Source of the DNA: Methylobacillus rhizosphaerae
GTDB lineage: Bacteria; Pseudomonadota; Gammaproteobacteria; Burkholderiales; Methylophilaceae
NCBI RefSeq assembly: GCF_900187985.1
Contig: NZ_FZOA01000003.1
Location: 1-64,000 of the forward strand
DNA length: 64,000 bases
Reading direction: 5' to 3'
Shown: positions 6,326 to 15,323 of the stretch, in pieces
Layout of the letters: every line of letters begins with the position of its first letter
Numbering within the stretch: position 1 is the stretch's first letter
Notes under the pieces: model-generated
Told to the model about the DNA's origin: nothing
What the model saw: only the letters and a program-made list of their open reading frames with translations
Databases searched by the model: none
Made by a program: the position numbers and the translations under genes

Positions 6326-8145
6326 TGCGAACTCATCATTTACAGCAAAACCTCGATATCCATCAAAAGCTGATCATTGATCTTTTTGCCGGGGGCGGTG
6401 GGTTCTCGGAGGGTGTTCGGCTGGCTTCTGGTCGCAACCCGGATATTGCCATCAACCACAACGATGACGCACTGAGCATGCACAGGGTTAATCACCCTGA
6501 TACGCGCCATTTCATCGCGGACGTGTTTGAGGTTGACCCTCGCACAGTGACGCAGGGGCGAGCGGTGGGGCATCTGCACGCATCGCCAGATTGCACACAC
6601 CACAGCCAGGCGGCAGGTGGACAGCCGCGCAACGAAAAGCGCCGGGCTTTGGCCTGGGTGGTCAACCGCTGGGCAGGCCAAGTTAAGCCGGATGTCATCT
6701 CTCTGGAAAACGTGGTGCAGATGCTCCAATGGGGACCGCTGGTAGCTAAGCGCTGCAAGATGACAAGGCGCGTTGTGAAACTGGACGGAAGTGTTGCTGA
6801 GCCAGGTGAGCGTGTTCCGCGTGAGTTTCAGTACCTGGTGCCAGACCCGAAACAAAAAGGCAAGACCTGGCGGCGCTTTGTCTCCGTGCTGGAAGGCATG
6901 GGGTACGAAGTCAAGATCGAGGCAAGCAAGGCTTGCGTCTATGGCGCTGGAACGACACGAGAGCGGTTATACATGATCGCCCGATGCGATGGCCTGCCAG
7001 TGGAATTCCCGGAAGCAACGCATTTCAAAAAGCCTGCAAAGGGACAGAAGAAGTGGAGCGCAGCTCATGAGCATATCGACTGGAGCATTCCCGGCAAAAC
7101 GATCTTCGACCGGAAAAAGCCTCTGGCGGAAGCGACCATGCGCCGTATTGCCAAGGGCATCAAGCGGTTTGTGCTGGACAACCCTGAGCCTTTCATCATC
7201 CAGACCAGCAACACGAAGGCGAACGGCTCCTGCATTTTTGATATCAACGAACCCCTGCGAACCATGACTACACGCCGGGAATTCGGTGTAGCCAATCCTA
7301 TCATGGTGCAGATCACGCAAAGCAATGGCGGCGGCGTGCGATCGATGGAGGACCCGTTGCCCACTATCACAACCGCCAAAGGTGGGGAATTTACGGTTGT
7401 ATCTCCGGTGATGGTGCAAGCAGGACATGGCGAAGGGCAACCAGGTAAGGGGCAACGCTGGGGAAGTGGCACGAAATCAGCTGAAGAACCGATTGGCGCA
7501 ATCACTACCAGCAACGGTCAGGCACTGGCAGCGGCATATCTGGCTCGAATGAAGTTCGACAATGTGGGAGCTGATCTCGCTGATCCATTGCCAACAATTA
7601 CAGCCGGTGGAAATTCAAAAAGACCAGCTGGTGCTGCACATTCTCTTGGTTTGGTGGCCGCCAGCATGGTAACCATGCGTAACAACATGGACGGAGCCGA
7701 TATCAATAAGCCCGTTAAAACCATGACCTGCGGTGGTGGCCACCATGGTTTAGTGGAATGCCACCTCTCAAAAGAGGACGAAGCCCGCGCATTGCGTGTT
7801 TCGGCTTTCCTGATGAGCTACTACGGCACAGACAACATAAGCAGCCTGGACGAACCGGCGCCGACAATCACAACGAAAGACCGCCTGGCGCTGGTCACTG
7901 TGTATTACCAGGGCGAACCATATGTGATTGTTGACATCACCCTGCGCATGTTGGAGCCGCATGAGCTTTATTCGGCCCAGGGTTTTCCGAAAAGCTACAT
8001 CATCACCCACGGTCATGACGGCAGAAAGTTCAGCAAGAGCGCTCAAGTAAAGATGTGCGGTAATTCAGTATCGCCATTGGTCGCAGCGGCGTTGTTCCGG
8101 GCGTGTCACAAGCATGATGACCTGCTGATCAGGAGGGTCGCGTGA
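6325..8145 (+). CDS. Phage C5-cytosine DNA methyltransferase, 606 aa
   Basis: Motif I DLFAGGGGFSEG (residues 19-30) binds AdoMet. Motif IV is SPDCTHHS with catalytic Cys90, where typical enzymes have PCQ. Motif VI is ENV (128-130) and the C-terminal CGNSVSP (about 578-584) is motif X. Between them lies a long insert with at least six degenerate copies of a DPLPTITT-like motif, in the region that normally recognises the target. No cognate endonuclease is adjacent, so it probably protects phage DNA from host restriction. Start ATG 6325 overlaps the preceding TGA. Confidence 0.9.
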   Translation: MRTHHLQQNLDIHQKLIIDLFAGGGGFSEGVRLASGRNPDIAINHNDDALSMHRVNHPDTRHFIADVFEVDPRTVTQGRAVGHLHASPDCTHHSQAAGGQPRNEKRRALAWVVNRWAGQVKPDVISLENVVQMLQWGPLVAKRCKMTRRVVKLDGSVAEPGERVPREFQYLVPDPKQKGKTWRRFVSVLEGMGYEVKIEASKACVYGAGTTRERLYMIARCDGLPVEFPEATHFKKPAKGQKKWSAAHEHIDWSIPGKTIFDRKKPLAEATMRRIAKGIKRFVLDNPEPFIIQTSNTKANGSCIFDINEPLRTMTTRREFGVANPIMVQITQSNGGGVRSMEDPLPTITTAKGGEFTVVSPVMVQAGHGEGQPGKGQRWGSGTKSAEEPIGAITTSNGQALAAAYLARMKFDNVGADLADPLPTITAGGNSKRPAGAAHSLGLVAASMVTMRNNMDGADINKPVKTMTCGGGHHGLVECHLSKEDEARALRVSAFLMSYYGTDNISSLDEPAPTITTKDRLALVTVYYQGEPYVIVDITLRMLEPHELYSAQGFPKSYIITHGHDGRKFSKSAQVKMCGNSVSPLVAAALFRACHKHDDLLIRRVA

Positions 8146-8348
8146 CATGCCCGCAATGCACAAAACCACACACATTCAACATGTCGTGCACCCAGTGCCA
8201 GGCGAAGCACATCAACATGATCTCAAAAGCAGATGCCAAGGCGTGGCTACGGAAACTCCGGGATGCTCAGGGAGCCGATGCCATGAATGCGGTCATTGCG
8301 GAAGCAAAACGATTGAAGAGCCAGCAAGGACAGAGTGGTGATGAGTAA
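8142..8348 (+). CDS. Small CxxC zinc-binding protein, 68 aa
   Basis: GTG start overlapping the methyltransferase stop. It opens with CPQC and CTQC pairs, a likely zinc knuckle, then a helical segment with AKAWLRKLRDAQG. Such proteins commonly accompany phage methyltransferases in early regions; the function is unknown. It overlaps the next gene by 8 bp. Confidence 0.65.
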   Translation: MTCPQCTKPHTFNMSCTQCQAKHINMISKADAKAWLRKLRDAQGADAMNAVIAEAKRLKSQQGQSGDE

Positions 8349-8751
8349 TCCCGACTTCCACACACATTCAGGCAACCGCATCCCCTGGACTGATGAAGAA
8401 CTCAGCTACCTGATCCAGGCATGGCCCAACACTCCCCTGCATGAGATAGCCAGGCACATTACAAGGCACAGCCCAGGCTCGATCCAAAGCAAAGCGTATC
8501 GCATGGGGTTGAAGCGCGACCCCAGTTACTCCAGGCAGGTGCGCTTGCAGAGCTCAAGGCTGGGCGCAGAAGCTATCCGCAACGGCGCCAGTATGAAGCA
8601 AGGGATACCTCCCGGCGTCACCACCTACGGTGCGCTACATGGAGCCGCAAGAGTTTTTTTGATTGATCACCGACCACCCGCTATGGAGAGACGCGCATTA
8701 ACGCCCTCCCCTCGCACGTATGTGTCCGGTTCAACTATGGGGACATTATGA
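8341..8751 (+). CDS. Myb/SANT- or GcrA-like HTH protein, 136 aa
   Basis: The N-terminal half reads IPWTDEELSYLIQAWPN then HEIARHITRHSPGSIQSKAY, a tryptophan-led helix-turn-helix like SANT/GcrA domains. It should bind DNA and may regulate early or late transcription. The C-terminal half is low-complexity and unrecognised. It overlaps the upstream zinc protein gene. Confidence 0.7.
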   Translation: MSNPDFHTHSGNRIPWTDEELSYLIQAWPNTPLHEIARHITRHSPGSIQSKAYRMGLKRDPSYSRQVRLQSSRLGAEAIRNGASMKQGIPPGVTTYGALHGAARVFLIDHRPPAMERRALTPSPRTYVSGSTMGTL

Positions 8752-8787
8752 AACACCGATATTACTCCGTCCTGGAGGGGAAATAAC

Positions 8788-9624
8788 ATGGCAAGAATCC
8801 GCTCAATAAAACCAGAGTTTTGGACATCAGAACAGATCATCGAATGCTCGCCGATGGCTCGATTGTTATTCATCGGGATGTGGAACTTTTGTGATGACGC
8901 AGGAAATCACACCGCTAGTGCAAAAACTCTCAAGGCTGAAATCTTCCCTTCGGACGATATTACCTCGACGAACGTTCAGCTATTGCTCGACGAATTGGTA
9001 GCGAATGAATTGATAGTCCTGTACACCGCAGAAAATAAGGATTTCTACCACGTTACAGGCTGGAAAAAACATCAGAAGATAGATCGTCCTACCGTAAAAC
9101 ACCCTCCTTTTGACGAGAAATCAATTGCCACTCGTCGAACGTTCGACGAACGATTACCCCCGGAGAGGAATGGAGAGGAGGGGAATAGGAATGGAGAGGA
9201 GGGGAATAGGAATGGAGAGGAAGGGAGTGGAGAGGAAGTAGGAGAGGTTAGTGAGACTATCACCAGGGAAACTTCAAATCCGCCCCCTCCCCCTGTTGAC
9301 TACGAAAAATTTTCCATGCATCCCGACTGGGTACCGAGCAATCAGCTTGAAACGCTGTGCAAGATGTCCGGGGTCAGCATTACGCCCAACACCTCGAACA
9401 GCAGCCTGAAGGAATTCAGGACGTACTGGTACACCCGGCAGAACATCCAGCGATCGCAGAACGAGTGGGATCACGCTTTCGTGAAATCGCTGAAATCCAC
9501 GCAGGAGCGGCAATCTGGACGTTCACCGCCAGACCGAAGAACCCGAGCGGAGATAGCCGCCAATTCACTTCACGACCCAATCCAGGACGAGCAATCAGGA
9601 GGCGAATATGCACAACTCACATGA
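8788..9624 (+). CDS. Phage replication initiator/primosome protein, DnaT-like, 278 aa
   Basis: ATG 8788 follows GGAGGGG. The N-terminal domain (MARIRSIKPEFWTSEQI, about 1-110) is the winged-helix domain seen in many phage replication proteins. A flexible linker contains GEEGNRN tandem repeats. The C-terminal domain (WVPSNQLETLCKMSG ... EFRTYWYTRQN) resembles the ssDNA-binding DnaT domain that loads helicase. The next gene may be its helicase-loader partner. The linker is encoded by 21-bp iteron-like DNA repeats, so the gene may contain the origin, as lambda O does. Confidence 0.8.
   Translation: MARIRSIKPEFWTSEQIIECSPMARLLFIGMWNFCDDAGNHTASAKTLKAEIFPSDDITSTNVQLLLDELVANELIVLYTAENKDFYHVTGWKKHQKIDRPTVKHPPFDEKSIATRRTFDERLPPERNGEEGNRNGEEGNRNGEEGSGEEVGEVSETITRETSNPPPPPVDYEKFSMHPDWVPSNQLETLCKMSGVSITPNTSNSSLKEFRTYWYTRQNIQRSQNEWDHAFVKSLKSTQERQSGRSPPDRRTRAEIAANSLHDPIQDEQSGGEYAQLT
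8965..9225 (+). repeat. Iteron-like repeats and palindrome inside the replication gene
   Basis: Contains TCGACGAA at 8965, 8987 and 9143; a perfect 18-bp palindrome at 9132-9149 (TCGTCGAAC/GTTCGACGA); and a 21-bp polypurine tandem repeat starting at 9169, 9190 and (partial) 9211. Repeats in the linker region of an initiator gene recall the lambdoid origin. Function as an origin is inference. Confidence 0.45.
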
Positions 9625-10015
9625 CATGCCGATGAACGTGGTACGCAAGGTTTTCACGGTGCTACACGGGAGATTTGGCAATGCGTTTTTGAACAAATTC
9701 GCGACTGGAAAGCTGATCACGGTTCAAGGTCAGGACCACCCCAGGGACATGGGCGTTGAGACTGCGATGCGGACATGGGCCAAGCAGCTGGGAGGGATGA
9801 CTCCAGACCAGATCGCCTATGGCTTGGGGTTCGATTACGACTTTCCGCCAAGCTGCGACGAGTTCAGGCTACGCTGCAGGGAGTACCGCAAGCCTGTGGT
9901 TTTCGGACAGGCTCAGTTGCTTCTGCCGAAGCCGAAAGCGACACCGGAGCGCAAGGCGGAGCATCACGCCAATTACGCGAAACTGCGGGAGCAACTGGGA
10001 TGGGGGGCGCAATGA
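9608..10015 (+). CDS. Hypothetical replication-region protein, 135 aa
   Basis: ATG 9608 lies inside the end of the DnaT-like gene. The product is helical and basic (VVRKVFTVLHGRFGNAFLNKF ...). Its middle segment (MRTWAKQLGGMTPDQIAYGL) resembles the segment in lambda P-like or replication-associated phage proteins that precede rusA. A helicase-loader role is plausible from position only. Confidence 0.6.
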   Translation: MHNSHDMPMNVVRKVFTVLHGRFGNAFLNKFATGKLITVQGQDHPRDMGVETAMRTWAKQLGGMTPDQIAYGLGFDYDFPPSCDEFRLRCREYRKPVVFGQAQLLLPKPKATPERKAEHHANYAKLREQLGWGAQ

Positions 10016-10458
10016 TCAGCTTGACTCTGCCCTACCCTGTTTCCAGCAATCGCTACTGGAGAACTTTCATGCCCAAGGGCTTCAAGGCCCCGGTCACAAC
10101 CCTCAGCCAGGAAGCCAAGGATTACAAGCGGACTGTGGCATGGATGTGCAAAGAGGCGGGTATTCGCAAGCCTTTCACGGGGCGTATTGAGCTAACGATC
10201 AAGCTCTATCCGAAGCGCCCCCTCGATGCTGCAAAGCGCATGCGACTGGATCCGGAAACCTGGGACGATACGGTGCAGTGCATCGATCTCGGGAATTGCG
10301 AGAAGGTGCTATCGGATGCGCTTAACGGCATCGCCTGGGTTGACGACAAGAAGCACCGGCGAATTGTGCTTGAGCGTATGGAACCCGATGGTGATGCCCG
10401 AGTGGAAATCGTGATTCGGGAGATGGCGCCGGCCAGAGTGCAGGAGGTGTTGCTATGA
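10012..10458 (+). CDS. rusA: RusA family Holliday-junction resolvase, 148 aa
   Basis: ATG 10012 overlaps the upstream stop (ATGA). The protein starts ISLTLPYPVSSNRYWR, the typical RusA opening, and has DDTVQCIDLGNCEKVLSDAL and GIAWVDDKKHRRI. The aspartates in these two segments are the metal-binding residues of RusA. It resolves recombination or replication junctions before packaging. Length is slightly over that of E. coli RusA (about 120 aa), with a C-terminal extension. Confidence 0.88.
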   Translation: MISLTLPYPVSSNRYWRTFMPKGFKAPVTTLSQEAKDYKRTVAWMCKEAGIRKPFTGRIELTIKLYPKRPLDAAKRMRLDPETWDDTVQCIDLGNCEKVLSDALNGIAWVDDKKHRRIVLERMEPDGDARVEIVIREMAPARVQEVLL

Positions 10459-10640
10459 ACCACAAGCCGGCTTTACCTCATGCGGCTCAGGAAATTCTGA
10501 AAGAAGCTGCAAGAACAAGCACCCCGGGGGGGCTGAGTAGGCGCATTGCGGTTGATAAAGCCATTGAGCGAGTCAAGCGAGAGTGGCCAAAGTATTTTCA
10601 GGTGGAGGTGAATCATGACCAGGCTGATAGCGGTGAATGA
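10455..10640 (+). CDS. Hypothetical phage protein, 61 aa
   Basis: Overlaps rusA by 4 bp (ATGA). Helical and basic, with RRIAVDKAIERVKREWPKYF. No family recognised. Its 3' end overlaps the next gene by 26 bp in a different frame. Confidence 0.55.
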   Translation: MNHKPALPHAAQEILKEAARTSTPGGLSRRIAVDKAIERVKREWPKYFQVEVNHDQADSGE

Positions 10641-10845
10641 ACATGGGTACCGAATCGGAGAAGATCATCACAACGCAAAATACTCAAACACGGAAGTTGG
10701 CATGGTTTTCCAGTTACGAGATTCGGGAATGAGTTACTTGGAGATTGCACGAAAAATGGAAATTCCAAAAAGCACTATCAGGGATTTTATCAAGGGACAT
10801 AAGCGCTGCCAGTTTGCAGCGAAGCACAAGAAGGTTGAGGTGTGA
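10615..10845 (+). CDS. HTH protein, 76 aa (possible late regulator)
   Basis: ATG 10615 follows GGAGG. The region MVFQLRDSGMSYLEIARKM then PKSTIRDFIKG is a resolvase/HTH_38-like helix-turn-helix. Its place, immediately before the terminase genes, suits a regulator of late transcription or a packaging accessory. The late-control role is inference. Confidence 0.6.
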   Translation: MTRLIAVNEHGYRIGEDHHNAKYSNTEVGMVFQLRDSGMSYLEIARKMEIPKSTIRDFIKGHKRCQFAAKHKKVEV

Positions 10846-10846
10846 G

Positions 10847-11374
10847 ATGTTAAACATCAAGCAGAAAATGTTTTGCAAAGAATACATCAAGGATTTCAAC
10901 GCAACCCGCGCCGCGATTGATGCCGGGTATAGCGATAGAACAGCAAAACAGATTGCTTCTCAGCTGTTGACCAAACTTGACATTCAAGCCGAGATTGAGA
11001 AGTTGAAGACAGAGCGCGTCGAGCGTGTTGAGGTTGATGCCGACTACGTGGTCAATCGCTTGATTGAGATCGACAACATGGATGCTCTGGACATCATGAC
11101 GCCTGATATGCAACTCAAACCAATCCACGATTGGCCTAAAGTATGGCGTCAGTATCTCAGTGGATTTGATCTGGCCGAGATGGTCGAAGGTGCCGGGAAA
11201 GATCGTGTTGTCATTGGTGTGTTGAAGAAAATCAAATGGCCGGACAAGGTGAAGAACCTGGAATTGCTTGGGCGTCACTTTGGGATTTTCAAAGATCGAC
11301 TAGACCTGAATTTCACCGCCAATCTAGCAGACCGACTGGCGCGCGCACGGGACCGCAGCAATGTCGATGAGTGA
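10847..11374 (+). CDS. terS: Terminase small subunit (Terminase_2 family), 175 aa
   Basis: Start ATG 10847. The N-terminal MLNIKQKMFCKEYIKDFNAT and AAIDAGYSDRTAKQIASQLL form the DNA-binding HTH typical of Terminase_2. The C-terminal half is helical and should oligomerise and contact TerL. The stop overlaps the terL start by 14 bp, as usual for terminase pairs. It recognises the phage DNA end for packaging. Confidence 0.9.
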   Translation: MLNIKQKMFCKEYIKDFNATRAAIDAGYSDRTAKQIASQLLTKLDIQAEIEKLKTERVERVEVDADYVVNRLIEIDNMDALDIMTPDMQLKPIHDWPKVWRQYLSGFDLAEMVEGAGKDRVVIGVLKKIKWPDKVKNLELLGRHFGIFKDRLDLNFTANLADRLARARDRSNVDE

Positions 11375-12836
11375 TCTTGATGCCGAGATTATCGACCTCG
11401 CTGCATCCTGCGATAAGGATCCGCTGCGCTGGGCAATGATGGCTTACGACTGGGGTCACGGTGAGCTGGCAGACTATTCCGGCCCGCGCTCATGGCAACG
11501 CGAGGCGCTGGACGAGGTAGGCCAGGCATTGCGCAATCCTGCTACGAGATTCAACCCGATCATGATTGCTCGGGCATCAGGCCACGGTATCGGGAAATCA
11601 GCTTTCATCGGCATGGTAGTGAACTGGGCTTTAAGCACCTGTGAGGATTGCAAGGTGGTGATCACAGCCAATACTGACACTCAGCTGCGCACCAAGACAT
11701 CACCAGAGGTTGGCAAGTGGCAACGTCTCTCAATCACGTCAAACTGGTTCGATGTCAATGCAACCAGCGTTGCATCACGCGACACCAAACACACTAAGAA
11801 CTGGCGCGCAGACTTCGTGCCATGGAGCGAACACAATACCGAGGCTTTCGCCGGCCTGCACAACAAGGGCAAGCGCATCGTGCTGGTATTCGATGAGGCA
11901 TCCGCAATCTCGGACAAAGTCTGGGAGGTCGCCGAGGGCGCGCTGACAGATGAAGGCACAGAGATCATCTGGATTGCGTTTGGGAATCCCACTCGAAACG
12001 TGGGACGCTTCCGCGAATGCTTCCGCCGCTACCGTCATCGATGGCTGGCAAAACAGATCGACAGTCGTGACGTGGAAGGTACGAACAAGGAGCAGATTGC
12101 AAAGTGGGTTGAGGATTACGGCCTTGACAGTGACTTCGTGAAGGTGCGTGTTCGCGGCATGTTTCCGAGCATGTCCTCACGTCAGTTCATCAGCGAGAAC
12201 GATGTAACAGAGGCGTATGGCAAACAGCTGCAGGCAAGCCAGTACCGCTTTGCACCCGTTATCATCACGGTTGATCCGGCATGGGAAGGTGATGATGAGC
12301 TGGTGATTGGTATGCGCCAGGGGCTGATGTTTCAGATACTGCACAAGATGGCGAAGAACGATAACGACCTGGTAGTCGCACAGATCGTGGCGCGGTACGA
12401 GGATGAACACAAGGCTGATGCGGTGTTTATCGATGGCGGATTCGGTACTGGCATTGTCTCAGCTGGGCGTGGAATGCGGCGCAATTGGGTGATGGTATGG
12501 TTTGCTGGTCAGTCAGGGGATATCGGCTGCATCAACAAACGCGCTGAGATGTGGAAAGCCATTCGGGATTGGCTGAAAGAAGGCGGTGCCATCCCGGATG
12601 ATCCGGTGTTGCGTGATGAGTTGCAGGCACCAGAGATTGTGCCGCGCCTCGATGGAAAGCTGCAGATTGAATCCAAGAAGGAAATGAAAGCGCGCGGCAT
12701 CCCTTCACCGAACCGCGCAGATGCCCTGGCGCTATCGTTTGCTTATCCGGTTCAGCAACTGACGCGTCAGGAAAGGCTGGCTCGCGAACTCGGGATAGAC
12801 AACCAACAGCCTCGCGACTACGACCCTTACGCGTAA
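11361..12836 (+). CDS. terL: Terminase large subunit, 491 aa
   Basis: ATPase domain: Walker A ASGHGIGKS (72-80) and Walker B VLVFDEA (174-180). Nuclease domain: TVDPAW with Asp305, VFIDGG with Asp358 and the C-terminal NRADALALSFA acidic site, forming the RNase H-like metal centre. It powers packaging and cuts concatemers. It is followed by the first copy of the 13-bp intergenic element at 12838. Confidence 0.95.
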   Translation: MSMSDLDAEIIDLAASCDKDPLRWAMMAYDWGHGELADYSGPRSWQREALDEVGQALRNPATRFNPIMIARASGHGIGKSAFIGMVVNWALSTCEDCKVVITANTDTQLRTKTSPEVGKWQRLSITSNWFDVNATSVASRDTKHTKNWRADFVPWSEHNTEAFAGLHNKGKRIVLVFDEASAISDKVWEVAEGALTDEGTEIIWIAFGNPTRNVGRFRECFRRYRHRWLAKQIDSRDVEGTNKEQIAKWVEDYGLDSDFVKVRVRGMFPSMSSRQFISENDVTEAYGKQLQASQYRFAPVIITVDPAWEGDDELVIGMRQGLMFQILHKMAKNDNDLVVAQIVARYEDEHKADAVFIDGGFGTGIVSAGRGMRRNWVMVWFAGQSGDIGCINKRAEMWKAIRDWLKEGGAIPDDPVLRDELQAPEIVPRLDGKLQIESKKEMKARGIPSPNRADALALSFAYPVQQLTRQERLARELGIDNQQPRDYDPYA

Positions 12837-12837
12837 C

Positions 12838-12876
12838 GGTGCGCGTATCTGCCAGGCATGGATTTATCTTGCTGGC
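12838..12876 (+). promoter_or_regulatory. Late intergenic element, copy 1 (GGTGCGCGTATCT + hairpin)
   Basis: GGTGCGCGTATCT at 12838-12850 directly follows terL. A hairpin follows with arms GCCAG(G)CA and TGCTGGC; the 3' arm ends at 12876, immediately before the next ATG. No Shine-Dalgarno sequence is visible. See the copies at 15324, 21290 and 30514. Confidence 0.6.
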
Positions 12877-13356
12877 ATGGACAAAATCACAATCAGGCAA
12901 TGCACTGTAGCGGAAATGCTCGCGACTCCGAATCTTGGGGAGCTATTCTCCGAGTACGCATCAGAGGCTGCTATTCCGGACCTTGGCGCCCCCATAGTCC
13001 ACTATGACAGTTACAGAACAATGGAAAGCGCTGGACTGCTGCACATATTCGCAGCCTTCGACGGCGACCATCTGATCGGCTTCCTTGTGATGATTGCCAG
13101 CATCTACCCGCATTTTGGCAAGCTTCTAGCCTCCACTGAATCCTACTTCGTTTCTAAATCTCATCGTCATACAGGTGCGGGGCTGAAACTCATGGCAATT
13201 GCTGAACAAAAAGCCAGGGAACTTGGCGCCATAGGCTTTTACGTCAGCGCTCCGCTGAATGGTGTTTTGGACAGACTGATTGAGCGTAAGGGATTCAATC
13301 TGACAAACCGGGTTTTCTTCAAGTCATTTTCAAACTCAGGAGACAGTCATGTCTGA
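12877..13356 (+). CDS. GNAT-family acetyltransferase, 159 aa
   Basis: GNAT features: a central strand (HLIGFLVMIASIY) followed by SYFVSKSHRHTGAGLKLM, matching the acetyl-CoA pyrophosphate-binding loop, then AEQKARELGAIGF. It lies between terminase and portal genes, where podovirus-like genomes often carry one; its substrate is unknown. The start is fixed by the hairpin of the intergenic element; there is no Shine-Dalgarno sequence. It overlaps the next gene by 8 bp. Confidence 0.75.
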   Translation: MDKITIRQCTVAEMLATPNLGELFSEYASEAAIPDLGAPIVHYDSYRTMESAGLLHIFAAFDGDHLIGFLVMIASIYPHFGKLLASTESYFVSKSHRHTGAGLKLMAIAEQKARELGAIGFYVSAPLNGVLDRLIERKGFNLTNRVFFKSFSNSGDSHV

Positions 13357-13651
13357 CGCAATATCCGCAATCACATCTATCGCTTCTGCCCTTTCTCTTG
13401 TCAACGGTAGTTCCCAAGCATCGGAAGCCAGAGCGTCACGCCGTGAGGCAGCTGCTGCAGCGGCTCGTCAAGAAAAAGCAGCCGACGAAGCAACTAATCG
13501 TGCAAACCAGAAAAGTGCTAATCCACTGGCTTCACTGAGCGCCGCACAGCAAGCCGCTCGTGGTGGTGTCTCTGGCACGATGTTGACCGGATCTCAAGGC
13601 GTCGATAATTCGGCGCTGAGTTTGGGCAAGAACACGCTGCTTGGTGGTTAA
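13349..13651 (+). CDS. Small virion-assembly-type protein, 100 aa
   Basis: ATG 13349 follows AGGAGACAG. An alanine-rich coiled coil (ASRREAAAAAARQEKAADEA) is followed by a C-terminal tail TMLTGSQGV ... LGKNTLLGG. Proteins with this ending occur just before podovirus portals and resemble gp7.3-like tail or assembly factors. The structural role is by position and pattern. Confidence 0.6.
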   Translation: MSDAISAITSIASALSLVNGSSQASEARASRREAAAAAARQEKAADEATNRANQKSANPLASLSAAQQAARGGVSGTMLTGSQGVDNSALSLGKNTLLGG

Positions 13652-13654
13652 CAC

Positions 13655-15322
13655 ATGGCTGAACTTACACAACGTCAGCAAATGATATCCAGATGGGGAG
13701 CGCTTAAAAACGAGCGCTCAAGCTGGATGTATCATTGGCAGGAGATCAGTGACAACCTGCTGCCACGCAACGGTCGATTTTTTGTAACCGACAAAAACCG
13801 AGGCGAAAAGAAACACAATCAGATCCTGGACAGCACGACTACCAGGGCGTTGCGCGTGTTGGGCGCAGGCATGATGGCCGGCCTTACCAGCCCTGCCCGT
13901 CCATGGTTCCGGTTAACTACACTCGACCCTCAGTTGGACGAGTCGAACAACGTCAAGATATGGCTGGCAGAAGTCACGCGCATGATGCAGATGGTGTTTG
14001 CCAAGTCCAATACCTATCGTGCGCTGCACTCGATGTATGAGGAGCTGGGAGCATTCGGCACAAGTTCAAACATCGTGCTATCGGACTATGACTCGATCAT
14101 CCATCACTACCCTCTGACCATCGGCGAATTTGCAATCGCAACGGATTATCGCGGTGACGTAGATACTCTGTACCGTGAATTCCAGATGACAGCAATTCAG
14201 ATGGTGCGTCAGTTCGGCAAAGATAACTGCAGCACCGCCGTGCAAAGACTTTACGACACTCACAACTATGATGCATGGGTACCTGTAATCCATGCCATCG
14301 AACCACGCATGGATCGCGAACATGGCAGACGTGATGCCAAGAACATGCCTTGGCAGTCTGTCTATTTCGAACTTGGTGGAGATAGCAGCAAAGTGCTAAG
14401 TGAGAGTGGATTCCGCAACCTTCCTGCCCTTTCCCCTCGCTGGCTGGCCACGGGTGGAGACATCTACGGCAATAGCCCAGGCATGGAAGCTCTTGGCGAT
14501 ATCAAACAGCTGTATCACGAGCAGCTCCGCAAGGCTCAGGGCATCGATTACAAGACCAAGCCTCCATTGCAAGTCCCCACTTCCATGGTCAACCAGACAA
14601 TCAACACCTTGCCTGGTGGTGTCAGCTACGTTGACCCAGCAAATCCTAATGGCGGTATCCGCTCCGCCTTCGAAGTTAATCTCGATCTTTCTCACTTGCT
14701 TGCTGATATCCAGGACGTTCGGCAACGCATTAACAGCTGCTTTTATGTTGACTTGTTTCTGATGCTGGCCAGCAGTCAAAACCCACAAATGACAGCCACC
14801 GAGGTTGCGGAGCGTCACGAAGAAAAGATGCTGATGCTAGGCCCAGTCACTGAGCGCATCGGCAATGAAATTCTCGACCCTCTGATTGATGTCACATTTT
14901 CAAACCTGGTGGAAAACAACCTGATTCCTCCGCCTCCGGAAGAACTGCAAGGACGCGAGTTGAATGTCGAGTATATCGGCATGCTTGCCCAGGCTCAGCG
15001 TGCGATTGCAACAAATGCCGTAGATCGTTATGTCAGCAGCATCGGCGTGGTGGCAGGCATGAAGCCCGAGGTGCTCGACAAGTTTGATGCCGACAAATGG
15101 GCAGATGCTTATGCGGACATGCTGGGCGTAGACCCCGAGCTGATTGTACCAGGTGAACAAGTCGCATTGATACGTGAACAACGCGCACAGCAACAGCAGC
15201 AAATGCAACAGGCGGCAATGCTGAACCAAGGCGCTGATACAGCACAGAAGTTGGCTAGTGCAGGCACAGACGACGACAACGCATTGACTGACATTACACG
15301 AGCACTCTCCGGCTACACCTAA
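13655..15322 (+). CDS. Portal (head-to-tail connector) protein, 555 aa
   Basis: Matches the T7 gp8-like connector family in length and pattern: an N-terminal WMYHWQEISDNLLPRNGRFF, then RALRVLGAGMMAGLTSPARPWFRL, a central ALGDIKQLYHEQLRKAQG and a C-terminal helical wing with polyglutamine (QQQQQMQQ). Twelve copies would form the ring through which DNA passes. Its type places the phage among short-tailed phages. Confidence 0.92.
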   Translation: MAELTQRQQMISRWGALKNERSSWMYHWQEISDNLLPRNGRFFVTDKNRGEKKHNQILDSTTTRALRVLGAGMMAGLTSPARPWFRLTTLDPQLDESNNVKIWLAEVTRMMQMVFAKSNTYRALHSMYEELGAFGTSSNIVLSDYDSIIHHYPLTIGEFAIATDYRGDVDTLYREFQMTAIQMVRQFGKDNCSTAVQRLYDTHNYDAWVPVIHAIEPRMDREHGRRDAKNMPWQSVYFELGGDSSKVLSESGFRNLPALSPRWLATGGDIYGNSPGMEALGDIKQLYHEQLRKAQGIDYKTKPPLQVPTSMVNQTINTLPGGVSYVDPANPNGGIRSAFEVNLDLSHLLADIQDVRQRINSCFYVDLFLMLASSQNPQMTATEVAERHEEKMLMLGPVTERIGNEILDPLIDVTFSNLVENNLIPPPPEELQGRELNVEYIGMLAQAQRAIATNAVDRYVSSIGVVAGMKPEVLDKFDADKWADAYADMLGVDPELIVPGEQVALIREQRAQQQQQMQQAAMLNQGADTAQKLASAGTDDDNALTDITRALSGYT

Positions 15323-15323
15323 C

